NCBI GenBank assembly: GCA_007922225.1
Contig: ML679956.1
Location: 78,390,834 to 78,454,833, forward strand
Direction: 5' to 3'
DNA length: 64,000 bases
Origin: Emydura subglobosa
Taxonomy: Eukaryota; Chordata; Testudines; Chelidae
Both the position numbers and the translations under genes were made by a program. Positions 23,661-34,499 of this stretch are shown here, in pieces. A model generated the notes under the pieces. That model was not told where the DNA came from. It saw only the letters and a list, made by a program, of their open reading frames with translations, and searched no databases. How positions within the stretch are numbered: position 1 is the first letter of the stretch; the number at the start of each line of letters is the position of its first letter.

Positions 23661-23819
23661 ACGGAGATATGCCCCATACTCAGCGGGAGGGCCCCGCAAG
23701 GCATGGTATTAACTACTCAACAACTATTAACACCTTATCTACAAACTATTTACAGACAACACTGAGCAGCACTTGTAGTGCAAGGAAACAATAGCATTCT
23801 AGCAACCGCCACGGTTGGA

Positions 23820-23995
23820 AAAGGAGGAACTGAGGGGGCAGCGAGGTGACAGTTCCCTATATACCTCAACATGGAAGTGTCACTCCAGGGGGCACTAGAG
23901 CTGACCTGGATGATATCACTGGGGGGAAAAGCTTCCGATACTGATGCACACGCCACATACACACCTACATTGGAATGGACATGAGCAAGCACTCA
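23820..23995. repeat. Right terminal repeat of DIRS copy 2
   Basis: Contains aaaggaggaactgagggggc, a reversed TATA-like ctatatacc at 23857, and the outer edge aatggacatgagcaagcact-caaaaaa. Same terminus as copy 1. No inverted partner is found to the left. Confidence 0.75.
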
Positions 23996-24064
23996 AAAAA
24001 GGAACTGAATTCCTACCCAAACTTCTTTTCTGACTTAAATTAACCATGAAAAACCTTAACACCA

Positions 24065-26230
24065 ACATAAAAGCATAAGAATGTCCATACTGGGTCCATC
24101 TAGACCAGTATCCTGTCTTCTGCCAGTGTCCGGTGTCAGATACTTCAGTGGGAGTGAACACAGCAGGGCAGTTATCAAGTGACCTGTCCTCTGTCATCCA
24201 GTCCCAGCTCCTAGTAGTTAGATGTTTAGGGACACCAAGAGCCTGGGGTTGCATCTCTCATTATTTTGACTACTAACTATTCATGGACCTATCCTCCATC
24301 AACTTATCTAATTCTTTTTTTAATCCAGTTCTACTTTTGGCCTTCACAACATCCCCTGGCAATGAGTTCCACAGGTTGACTGTGCATTGTGTTAAGTAGT
24401 ATTGCCTTTCGTTTGTTTTAAACCTGCTGCCTATTAATTTCATTGAGTGACCCCTGATTCATGTGTTATATGAAGGGGTAAATGACACTTCCTTAATTCA
24501 CTTTCTCCACACCATTTATGATTTTTTAGACCTCTATCATATCCCCCCTCCGTTGTCTCTCTTCTAAGCTGAACAATTGCAGTCTCTTCATAAGGAAGCT
24601 GCTCTATACCCCAAAGCATTTTTATTGCCCTTCTCTGTACTTTTTCCGAATTCTAATGTATCTTTTTTGAGATGGGGCAAGCAGAACTACATACAGTATT
24701 TAAGGTGTGGGCATACCATGGATTTATATAATGGCATTATGATATTTTCTGTCTTGTTATCTATCCCTTTCCTAATGGTTTCTAACATTGTTAGGTTTTT
24801 TGGTTGCTGCTGCACATCGAGGGGATGTTTTCAGGAATCTATCCACAATGACTCCAAGATCTCTTTCTAGAGTGGTAACAGTTAATTTAGACCCCATCAT
24901 TCTATATGTATACTTGGGATTGTGTTTTCCAATGTGCATTACTTTACATTTATCAAATCATGAATTTCATCTCCCATTTTGTTGCTCAGTCACCCAGATT
25001 TGAGAGTTCCCTTTATAACATTTCGCAGTCTGCTTTGGACTCAATTATCTTGAGTAATTTTGCATCGTCTGAAAACTTTACCACCTCACTGTTTACCCCT
25101 TTTTCAGTTCATTTATGAATATGTTGAACAGCACAGGTCCTAGTACACTTTCCTGGGGAACCCTGCTCTGTACCTCTCTCCACTGTGATCCATGAGAGGA
25201 CCTTCCTTCTAATACCATGACTCCTTACTTTGCTTGAGAGCCTTTGGAGAAGGACCTTGTCAAAGGATTCTGAAAGTCCAAGTCCACTATATCCACTGGA
25301 TCACCCTTGCTCACATGTTTGTCAACCCTCTCAAAGAATTCTAAGAGATTGGTGAGGCATGATTTCCCTTTCATAAAAGCGCTGTTGACTCTTCTCCAAC
25401 ATATTGTGTTCATCTATGTGTCTGATAATTCTGTTTGTTACTATAGTTTCAACCAATCTGACTGGTACTGAAATTAGGTTTACGAGCCTGTAATTGCCAG
25501 TATTGCCTCTGGAGACTGTTTAAAAAAATCGGCATCACATCAGCTATTCTCCAGTAACCTGGTACAGAGGCCGATTTAAGCAATAGTTACATAGCACAGT
25601 TGTTAGTTCTACAATTTCATATTTAAGTTCCTGCAGAACTCTTGGGTGAATACCAACTAGTCCTGCAGACTTATTACTGTTCAATTTCTCAACAGACTCC
25701 AAAACCTGTCTCTATTGACACCTCAGTGGAACAGTTGCTTAGATTTGCCACTTAAAAAGAATGGCTCCAGGGTGGGAATCTCCCTCACATCCTCCTCATT
25801 CATTTAGCTCCTCCACAATGGCCTTGTCTCCCCTTGAGGGTTCCTTTAGCACCTTAATCGTCTAGTGGCCCCATTGATTGTCTGACAGCCTTTCTGCTTC
25901 TGACATTCTTCAAACAAAATTTGCTGTTAGTTTTTGTGTCTTTTGCTAGTTGCTTTTCAAATTATTTTTTGGCCTGCATAATTTTACTTTTATATTTGAC
26001 TTGCAAGAGTTTATGCTCCTTTTTATTTTCCTCAGTAGGATTTGACTTTCAATGTTTAAAGGATGTCTTTTTGTCACTAATTGCCTCTTTTACTCTGTTT
26101 AACCACAGCAGTGGTTTTTTTTGGTTCTTTAACTTTTCATTTTTTAAATTCATGGTATACACATAGTTTGAGCCTCTATTATAGTGTTTTTATAAGTTTC
26201 CATATGCAGCTCGCAGGAATTTCACTCTTG
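24065..26230 (-). mobile_element. Older CR1 LINE, about 2.2 kb
   Basis: Begins with the 3'-UTR blocks agaatgtccatactgggtcc and ctagaccagtatcctgtctt. Next comes the reversed ORF2 end (aatgagttccacaggttgac, gaccccatcattctatatgt, gatggggcaagcagaactac). The 5' RT side is at 25200-25700, where [20 protein letters not shown] can be read. It ends near 26230 (ctcgcaggaatttcactctt). Many stops. It is a different, older subfamily from the copy at 20.9 kb. Confidence 0.85.
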
Positions 26231-26499
26231 TGAAACTGAATATGTATTGGTGAGATCTAAAAAACCAACATCCATTTGATAAAATAGGCCACAACAGTAA
26301 TGGCAACTTATTTAACATTCAGCAAGAAACCTGTGTTCCTTTCTTTGACCTACTACAATGCTGACCACAGGTTTAAGAATGGGAAGTTTGACCAAGCGGG
26401 GAAATAAAATATATGATGCCAAGAAGCTATCACCACCTTGGAAACACAGCAGTCCTGTAAGCACATCTAAGAAAATGATAACATGTTACATTTAACATG

Positions 26500-26640
26500 G
26501 TATCTCATCTCAAAAGCTCTGAGCACTTTACAAGATACATATGCTACTATATATACAGCACCAAAAGTGCGGTACATATTTTACAGAGAGGAAAACTGAT
26601 AGGACCCCTCCCCCAAAAAGTTTACAATCTATGATATATT
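26500..26640 (-). repeat. CORE-SINE/MIR-related fragment
   Basis: Contains ctcaaaagctctgagcactt-tacaag, ttttacagagaggaaaactg and aaaaagtttacaatctatga, the reversed tail of the same SINE group as at 995-1110. Confidence 0.5.
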
Positions 26641-27090
26641 CAAGAACCACTTCACTCCCTACTGGGGTGGAATATAACAGCTGTTTAAAGAGAGCACAGC
26701 AGCATTACACCACATTTTAAGATCGGAAGATAAGAGGAAAACTGTTTCCAAATGAAACTGAAGGGTATATAAGTGAACAAGGATTTGCTAAAAATCTCAT
26801 CTCTCCACCTGCAAAAAGTATTGCAGGGTCTTTAATGATTTAAGACCTCTGTTCAACAGCCTTAGAGACAGAGCACATGTTACCATCATTCTGGGCTATT
26901 GGCTCAGTGCTGACATAGAGGGACCCTGCTAAATGAATCCCCAGCACTCCTCCTGCAGCACCTTGGCGTGGTAGTGTAGAGACAGTGCAACACATTGCAC
27001 AGTAGTTTAGAATAGCACTAACACACAATAAGGGTGGAGCGGTTTTCACAACGAGAACATCAGCACTGAATAGGTAAGTGAGTATTTTAC

Positions 27091-27230
27091 CTTGTGATCA
27101 CATGGTAATAATAGATCTTCCCCTCTGGGTCTCGGGCTGTCTTCCAGTTCGGAGGGAGGACGATGGTTTTGGGTTTTGGAGGAGATGGTGGCGGTAGATC
27201 CAGAAGATTGTTGGTCACCACCAGCTCTGG
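27091..27230 (-). CDS. SETD2: SETD2 exon: proline motif and first half of WW domain
   Basis: Exon of 140 nt, 46 codons plus two bases. The acceptor is TTTTAG at 27231-27232 and the donor AAG|GTAAA at 27090. It begins PELVVTNNLLDLPPPSPP, with a PPPSPPKPK proline segment immediately before the WW domain. In SETD2 that segment is known to dock onto the WW domain in cis. The domain then starts LPPNWKTARDPEGKIYYYHV, giving the first signature Trp, the Gly-Lys turn and the aromatic strand YYYH. The exon stops at ITR, so the second Trp is supplied by the next exon, 12 kb away. WW domains bind Pro-rich ligands. Confidence 0.97.
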
Positions 27231-27414
27231 CTAAAAATACCCCAACGACAGCAGAGAGAGAAAGATAAGCAAAGAATGACAATATTACAAAGTGTTTAAT
27301 ACAAAGCGATGGGTGTGTAAGAAAATAATGGTTACCTGGGGATGTCCACGTCCATTCATAAAGCTGTTGTCCAGTGGGCCACCCTTCCCTTTCAATTAAC
27401 GTAGTGAGTTTAAG

Positions 27415-27670
27415 ACCATGACTACACTAGGAGTAACTGCCTTATAAGCATAGGAATACTGGCATACTATACCAGCAAAGTGATCCTAGTGTGAGCACAG
27501 CTATACCAGCAAACCTGAGTGAAACAAGCTACACTGGTAAAAGCACAGACTTGTCAGTATAATTGCGTCTACACTCAGCGCTTCTGACCTCACAGTTATG
27601 TCATCCAAGGATCACACCCCAACTGACGTAGCTATACCAGCAGAAGTCTGTAGTGTAGGTATAACTTTAG
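27415..27670. mobile_element. Degraded hAT-like MITE
   Basis: The ends are gaccatgactacactagg and agtgtaggtataac, imperfect inverted repeats. The internal ggatcacaccccaactgacg and tagctataccagca match the core of the other GTCTACACT MITEs. Lies in the 1057-nt SETD2 intron between exons 28288-28422 and 27091-27230. Confidence 0.5.
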
Positions 27671-28287
27671 GCAGCCAATAGCCTCAGAGGAATCTGTGGC
27701 ATTCTGTGAGGTGGCTGACAAGAATAGCACTAACACCCTTTTCCCCTTGATAAAGGCTTAGTATACTGAATCCAGGCTGAAAACACGGCCACTACAGAAT
27801 CTGATCACCTTTCCTATACAATGGGGACAGAAAAGGCTGGTAATGGGGCAGAGGTGTTTCCCTTACACAAAGCAGTGTTGAGGCCAGATCACCAAACTTA
27901 ATGAAAGAGAGAAAGGACATGCCATTTTAAGATAGGTAGCTTATGACAGTACTAAGGGTACAAATGCTATCGAGTGGGGGACAAGAATGGTGGATATGGA
28001 ATCAACCAGCCGACTCACAATGCCAGTCGGTAGAGCAAGGGAAGGGGTGCTGTTTGCAAAGGACTCAATAGCAGGTTTTAACTACATTTGGACAGTAAAT
28101 CCACCGACTTTCTAGTTATGGTTTAGGGAAAATTGACAGGATATTGTCCTTTCCAACATAAATGGGAAACAGGGGACACCAAATGAGATATCCATCAAAC
28201 CATTCTCTCTCATGGGACATGAAAAAAATTGCATTCCATAAATTGCTGGCATGTTACAAGGCTGGACTGTAATGCTCCAGGCCTCAC

Positions 28288-28422
28288 CTGCTGTATGGGT
28301 TGAGGCTGCCCAGCTGCTACAATAGTAGTTACTGCTGTCGGCGGCTGTACCACCACTCCCTGTGGATGCGCTGTGTAAATCTGCTGCCCTTGGATATACT
28401 GAAGACCAGGCTGTGCGTAACT
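28288..28422 (-). CDS. SETD2: SETD2 exon: end of Gln/Pro-rich low-charge region
   Basis: Exon of 135 nt, 45 codons, phase 0 on both sides. The acceptor is TTTCAG at 28423-28424 and the donor CAG|GTGAG at 28287. It encodes SYAQPGLQYIQGQQIYTAHP, then QGVVVQPPTAVTTIVAAGQ and ends PQPIQQ. It continues the uncharged Gln/Pro/Tyr-rich tract of the preceding exon and leads straight into the WW-domain exon. The blocks LQYIQGQQI and HPQGVVVQP are diagnostic for SETD2. Confidence 0.96.
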
Positions 28423-29134
28423 CTGAAACAAAGAGAAACCGGGAAATCAGTTCCCTTATTGAAAATCCTTTGTTGCTTCTGTGATCACTGGTGGAAAAAA
28501 GAAATGGTAAAATTTGTTTTATCCCAGGATGCAATAGAGAATGGAATATACTGTTTCTGTTGTACAACTATTCTGGAGCAGGAATATGTACCAATGCATT
28601 TTTAACTTTCTAAAAAACGTTTTACAGAAATTTGATCTTTGTCCTTCAAGGGAAATATAAGTTTTTAAAAAACGTGAAATATTTTATTTCTTGGCATTCA
28701 GAACTATTATTCCCTCAGTACTAGAAGAGAGCAGCAAAGCTGAGCAAAATGGATGCAGTTATGAACATGCTTAGGTCAAGAAACAGGTCACCATGAATAA
28801 AACCTGCAATGTATTTTAAATGAGAACGGCATTTCTAAGCCGAGGACCGATGGCAGCCATCTTGCTGAAACCAGACATCAATGTCTCCCATAAAGGGTGT
28901 ACATATGCTGTATGGATCTTGTCGCTACAGATACAAGAAGCTTCCAAGAAGGGATGCTTCGGATCTTTCTCCAGCATAAAATACCTGTTATGTTGAGCAA
29001 AACTCACCTCCACTACTACTTCAGATACCACACATATAACCTACGAAATACCAGTTTTCCAGCACAATATTGATACTTAAAGGAATGGCATCTTGTTCTT
29101 CAATTGGACAGAAGCTTTCAAACATTCAATTTTT

Positions 29135-29640
29135 TTAGTAGGACAATTGAATATAAGAATGACTACACTGGGTGAGACCAATGGACCGTCTAGCCCAGTA
29201 TCCTGTCTTCGGATAGCAGCCAGTGTCACATGCTTCAGTGGGAATGAACAGAAAAGGGCAATTATCAAGTGACTGATCCCCAGTTGTTCAGGCAGTCTTC
29301 TGGCAGTTAGAGGTGCAGGGACAGCTAGAGCATGGGAGTGCATCCCTGAGTATCTTGGCTAATAACTTCAGAGAAATATGTCCGTCAGTGGCTAATTCTT
29401 TTTTAAATGCAGTTCTACTTTTGTCCTTCAAAACAATCCCTGGCAACAAATTCCACAGGTTGACTGTGCATTGTGTGAAGAAGTACATCCTTATAGTTTT
29501 TTTAAACCTGCTGCCTATCAATTTCATTGGGTGACTCCTAGCTCTTGTGTTACGTGAACGGGTAAATAACACTTCCTTATTCACTTCCTCTTCACCATTC
29601 ATTATTTTATAGACATTGAAGAGGGTCTAATCTATACTTG
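29135..29640 (-). mobile_element. CR1 LINE 3' end
   Basis: The plus strand shows atataagaatgactacactg, tctagcccagtatcctgtct and caggttgactgtgcattgtg. The minus strand encodes EEEVNKEVLFTRSRNTRARS, HPMKLIGSRFKKTIRMYFF and TQCTVNLWNLLPG, the C-terminus of CR1 ORF2. Same subfamily as 24065-26230. Confidence 0.85.
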
Positions 29641-29984
29641 TAGACTGAGAAGGCTCTATGCAAAAGTTTAAGAACCTCAGTAAAAAGACTCAGACATACT
29701 GGTATCAAGCAAAGCGTAATCGGGCAACAAAAATATCCTGGGACACAATATTAAAAAAAACAAACACCTGAAATAATCATCAAATATTCAGAAATCCTTC
29801 ATTCTCCTGCACTAATTACTTTTGGGTAAATATTGTCCATTACAGAGCTGGGTGAAATCTGCACTTGTCCACTGAGAAGATGAACAATTGGTTCAAAACG
29901 AAATAGTGGATCAGTTCTGAATTAAACAAAGATTCCTTAGACTAGCAGATTACTTGAGTACTGTACATGAACTGAACCCACAAG

Positions 29985-31060
29985 GGCTAACATGACCCAT
30001 GGATGTATAAACTGGGGAATACTGCACTGGAGCAGAGGTATTAGATTGCTTCTGTATTTGGTAATGGTGAGACCACTACTGGAATACTGCAGCCAAGTCC
30101 AGTATTCAGAATTCAGGAATGATGTTGGTAAATTAAAGAGGGTTCGGAAAAGAGCCCTGCAAAGATTAAGGGACTGGAAAACATGCCTTACAGTTAAGGA
30201 TTCTGGGTTTTCCAGTTTATTAATTTAATTTTTGGGTGGGATTTTAAGAAATTGAGTTTTATGCAGATGTCCAAAAATCGGATTTTTTCAGGGCTCTCTC
30301 TTGGTATATACTGTAATGAGTAATCTCTTTGTAACATTCCTTGGTGTGCTTTAACGAAGTAGTGATTCAACCTGCACAATGTTAAAGCACACTAGGGAAT
30401 CTTTAGTATGCACCAGCAGCAAGGTCTAGATGGACCAATTAATGCTCAACAAAACTTGTCCACTTTAGAAACCACACCCATAGAATCTGCATTACTGCTC
30501 TGTATAGACAAGCCCTTTGATGAGCAAGTAATCACTGGCCATCTTTCTGGTGTTTATTCAATAAAGACCAATTTTGGAAAGGGAGAGAGAGAAAATTGGG
30601 GGTGTTTATCAGCTAAAATCTAAAATCAGAAGCCCTACCCATAACAACAGACTGAAGGAGCTCAGTCTATTTAAGTTATCAAAGAGAAGATTCAGGGGTG
30701 ACTGATCACAGTTTAAGTACCTACACACGAGGAATAGAAATTTGGGATGAGGGCTCTTTGGTCTAGCAGACAAAGGCATAACAAAATCCATTAGCTGGAA
30801 GTTGAAGCTAGATAAATTTAAACTCAAAAAAGATGTACATCATTAACAGTGAAGGTAATTAACCAACAGAACAATATACCAAGGTACTTTTCTCCATCAT
30901 GGAGTTTTTAAATCAAGATTGGATGTTCTTCTAAAAGTTATGTTCTAGTTCAAATAGGAATGAATTCAGGGGAATCCTAGGACCTGTGTTATGCAGGAAG
31001 TCTGACCAAATGTTCACAACAGACCCTTCTAGCCCCATAATCTATGCATATATATATTTG
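29985..31060 (+). mobile_element. Old CR1 LINE split by a ~430-bp insertion
   Basis: 29985-30195 encodes MVRPLLEYCSQVQYSEFRND then GKLKRVRKRALQRLRDWKT, the CR1 RT C-terminus. 30635-31060 resumes with caacagactgaaggagctca, gtctatttaagttatcaaag, ctagataaatttaaactcaa and ttctagccccataatctatg, the ORF2 end and 3' UTR. The interval 30196-30634 is foreign to CR1 and unassigned (contains gtgctttaacgaagtagtga and gtctagatggaccaattaat). Antisense to SETD2. Confidence 0.7.
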
Positions 31061-31374
31061 TCTCTCCCACTGTAGACTTTGGTGACTGACCTGTCTGTGT
31101 TACGGATATTTCTGCATTAAGCTTTCAGTTTTGGTCGCACAGCGGCAGCAATATTCTTTAAACACAGGCTATGAACCGACTATTTTTAAGTTGTTTTTAC
31201 ACAGAAATGATTCGTGAATGAAGATATTTATGTCATCCTTAGATGCACTTGCGTGACTTCATAATCACTGTATTTTTCAATATTAGCAGCAATTAAGACT
31301 ACTTTCCATTTATTTCCTACGAGGTCAAAGTACCCAAAAACTAATGAAGTCTCATCACTGCTTTAAAATACTGT

Positions 31375-31520
31375 GTGTATTTTATCTCTTGGTAAACTGA
31401 GGTACAGAAATGTGAAGTGACTTGTTCAAGGCCAATGATAAAGCAATACTGTGGAGTAGAGGATTCAGGACTCCTGGCTCCCAATCTCCTACATCTAATC
31501 ATGATCCCACCAATAATCAT
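31375..31520 (-). repeat. MIR-type CORE-SINE
   Basis: The plus strand reads ttggtaaactgaggtacaga, gtgaagtgacttgttcaagg and aggattcaggactcctggct, the reverse complement of a MIR. Lies in the intron before exon 28288-28422. Confidence 0.75.
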
Positions 31521-33274
31521 GCTACACATCTGTGTATTTAAGGGCAGTATCATAGCCTAGATCTGACTGTGATTGGCACTAGAGAAACGATGCTAGAGAA
31601 TCAGCCCATGAAGTAAACCCAACAAGAACCTGTGGAAATGGAAGATTATGTGGAACTCAGAAGATCTGTTAGTTTATAATCAACAACATAAGGCTGATGA
31701 CTGAAATCCTGTTTATCTTTTTATGCCTTCTTCCTTGAACTGATGGTCAAGAAAATGAGAGTTTTTTGTTCTTTCCTTACTATGTATGTTCCTATTTGAA
31801 TATTAAGACGCATGTTTGCTGATACCTATAGTAGAGGGATACATTTTTATGCTCTTGGTGAGTTTTCCCTTCCATCGTAACAGATACACTTTATCTCTTT
31901 ATTATATTTGAAAATGCAAAATAGTTTTTAGATTTGAGAGTGGATTTAGTGCTTGTAAAAGGAGCAAGACTGATTCTGCAGCCATCTCACAATGCTCAAT
32001 CCTGTCCTAATGGGATTACCTCTAGTTATGAATGTCTGTAGGGAGACTGAGCTTCTGCCCTCCCCGTCTCCATGGCCCAATCAGTCCTTGGTTGATCTGT
32101 TGAGAACGCCAACAGGGAGCACTTAGTGGTAGCAGTTTTTTGTGACACCTGTCCACTAGGAACTGCACTGACTATTCAACTCATTTCAGACAGGCCACCA
32201 AACAAGTGGTAAGTATCAACATCAGATAAATGGTGGTAATCCTTGATCTGTGCTGAATTCAAACCAGTGACCTACAAATGAAAGAACATTTGGCCTACTA
32301 GCAATCCTTTGAGCCATCCAGTTACCCAGGTGCTGCATTTGAAGGACCTCTGAAGCAGCAACGCAGCTGTTACCTAAGATCAAATTAATCTTTATTAATA
32401 GAGGTAATATAAAGGAGAGGGAGCCCAAGCTCGATTTTCAGAGTGCCAGATGGGGTTTAACCAAATTGGTCAGGGAACCGAAAGGGAATGAGTATGGAAT
32501 ACTACATTTTTTGTAGTCATTTCAAGATCATCTGGTCTCAAGATTAAAAAAAACAAACGAAACTCCTCACACTACTGATGGATTGCAGTAAATTGCATAG
32601 AATCAGTACCATAGAGATCTAGTATTATGAAAAACTCCTCCCTCTTAACCCTCTATCGTGGTCAGCAGACTCCCTGAAAGGATAGATTTCATTGTACAGT
32701 TATCCCTACAGTCTTCTATTTCAGAATAGCAGTAACACTTTCTAGGGTGCACAGGTACTACATGCCATATATTTACAGAGAACGCCAGAGCCCTTGGATA
32801 CATTTTAAAAAATCCCATCCCAGGTTAGGAATGTGAAATGACCGCACACCTCCATGTTTTACTGCTTACATAACATACTACGTAAGAGTATAACCCCTTA
32901 CCCAGGAGTATCTGTTCACAAATGACAGATAACATTAACAATAGAAAAAGTAATGGATAAAACGTACGTAGAGTAGGCAAAATCTCTCTCCAACTGCTAA
33001 ACACTCAGTCCTAATGACTAAGAGATACTTCATTGTGCATATTAAAGAGAAATCTTAATAAACTGAGAGAAAAGCATGCCTTACTCAGACCCCACGAAGT
33101 AGATCTGCATGATTAAATTGCACCAGTGCTCCAGACTCACCAGATGCTAGAATTAGAAGCTTTAGCTATAGAAAATATGTCTGCCAGCTAGCAATCTAAC
33201 TCCTTTCACTGTCTGATGTTTATTGACTAGCCGTATTTGAAGAGCTCAAAATGCATTTTCTAATATAGAGTTAC
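31521..33274. other. SETD2 intron, no feature recognised
   Basis: AT-rich intron up to the GTAAC donor of exon 33275-33950. Nothing else recognised. Confidence 0.5.
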
Positions 33275-33950
33275 CTGTACAATTGGTGGAGTCGTTTGAG
33301 AATAAGGTGATGTCACGCCATAAACAGTCTGACATGTCTGTCCCGGGTAATAGATGGCTGGCTGCGACTGGGCCGGAGAGTACTGCTGTTGCACAGCTAC
33401 AGTCTGCTGATTGGAATCCCATACTCCGTAACTCTGCCCTTGCACCGGACCCGGGGCAGGCACTGGCAAGACAGCTACATTCGGTTCCTGATGGACTACG
33501 GTGTCACTTTGTGCTACGTACTGAGGAGCGGAGACCTCCATCGTTGTTGCTACATGTTGCACTACCGGTACCGGCTGAGGAGTAGTCAGGGCTGGTTCGA
33601 CTGTGTGCCCAACCAAAGTCTGGGGATGTTCATAAGCGGCTGGAGAGCACATGGGATCCAGGCTTGGAGTGGGTAGTAGCACCTTCCCAGCATTGGGATT
33701 GCTGGGATCCACATAAGCCTGCATGGGATAGCCAGGGGGATAGCCAATAAAGCTGTGGTGGGGCGCACTGTAGCCCATGGAATCGTATGGAAGTGGGGAA
33801 GTCATCCCTAGGGTCTGTAATTGCTGCTGCTGTTTCTGAGCCTCCCGCTGAGCTACTTCCTGTTCAAACAGTTTCCTGCGTTCTTCTGTGGACAGCTTGT
33901 TGCGATCCTTGAGCCGTACTTTCTTCTTAGAAGAAGCTGGGGTGTCATAC
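33275..33950 (-). CDS. SETD2: SETD2 exon: basic/coiled-coil plus Pro/Gln-rich low-charge region
   Basis: The largest exon here: 676 nt, one base plus 225 codons. The acceptor is TTCAG at 33951-33952 and the donor CAG|GTAAC at 33274. It opens with YDTPASSKKKVRLKDRNK, a lysine-rich segment that could act as a nuclear localisation signal. Next is STEERRKLFEQEVAQREAQ then KQQQQLQ, a short amphipathic coiled coil. The remainder, from GMTSPLPYDSMGY on, has almost no charge and is rich in Pro, Gln, Tyr, Ser and Val (GYPPGYPMQAYVDPSNPNAG, VLPVPAPGPVQGQ, QQQYSPAQSQ, YGVTSPYSQTTPPIVQ). This is the long low-charge region that precedes the WW domain in SETD2. No frameshift or stop is present. Confidence 0.97.
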
Positions 33951-34291
33951 CTGAAAAAGAGAACCGTTTAGTAACTTCTGCTCCAGAGTTCTACATATAA
34001 TAGTGGCACCCTCGGATACTATTTATAGATAAAGGCCTGTCAAAAAATGCATTGTAAACCAAAAGGAGAGGGAAGTAGGAGTCATAACAGAACATTTATG
34101 GCTCCAAATTGAACCTTGGAACACATGATTCTTCGCTCTAGAGTGAATTTTAAATTTCTTTAAAGGAAGAGATAGTCTGAAAGAGTGCACAAAAAAAAAA
34201 AAAAAGAAAAGAAAAACAAACACTGGGTTTGGACATTTTCTCCATCTCAGACACAGACTCATATACTCCGCATGTATGTGCAAGACATTTG

Positions 34292-34296
<5 letters not shown>

Positions 34297-34335
<39 letters not shown>
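34297..34335. repeat. (AC)n microsatellite
   Basis: An uninterrupted 39-nt AC dinucleotide run (19.5 units) in the 5.8-kb SETD2 intron, likely polymorphic. A 15-nt A run lies nearby at 34190. Confidence 0.98.
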
Positions 34336-34336
<1 letters not shown>

Positions 34337-34499
34337 CATTTACTTCTGTAAAAAGACCAATCAAAATAATGCAAAAGATCTTGTTTGTATCATCACAAGC
34401 AGATCTAATCCTGAAACTTAACTTTTTGGTGGAGGAAAAAAACCAAAGCCAAACCAAAACCACACTATCAAAAGAACCCCAACCAAAGTATACAGTACC

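Larger units (their letters stand above)
16330..24000 (-). mobile_element. DIRS-type retrotransposon, copy 2, truncated, with nested CR1s
   Basis: The right terminal repeat (23820-23990) carries aatggacatgagcaagcact, the same terminus as copy 1. Reading leftward: gag (23660-22996, then 20898-20606 and 20060-18823), RT (18830-18461), RNase H (18400-17613 and 16640-16330). The recombinase and left terminal repeat are missing: the element stops near 16330 against an old CR1. Three CR1 insertions (16655-17612, 20060-20605, 20899-22995) interrupt it. Without them the remaining DIRS sequence is about 4 kb. It lies sense to SETD2, inside the intron that splits the WW domain. Confidence 0.8.
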
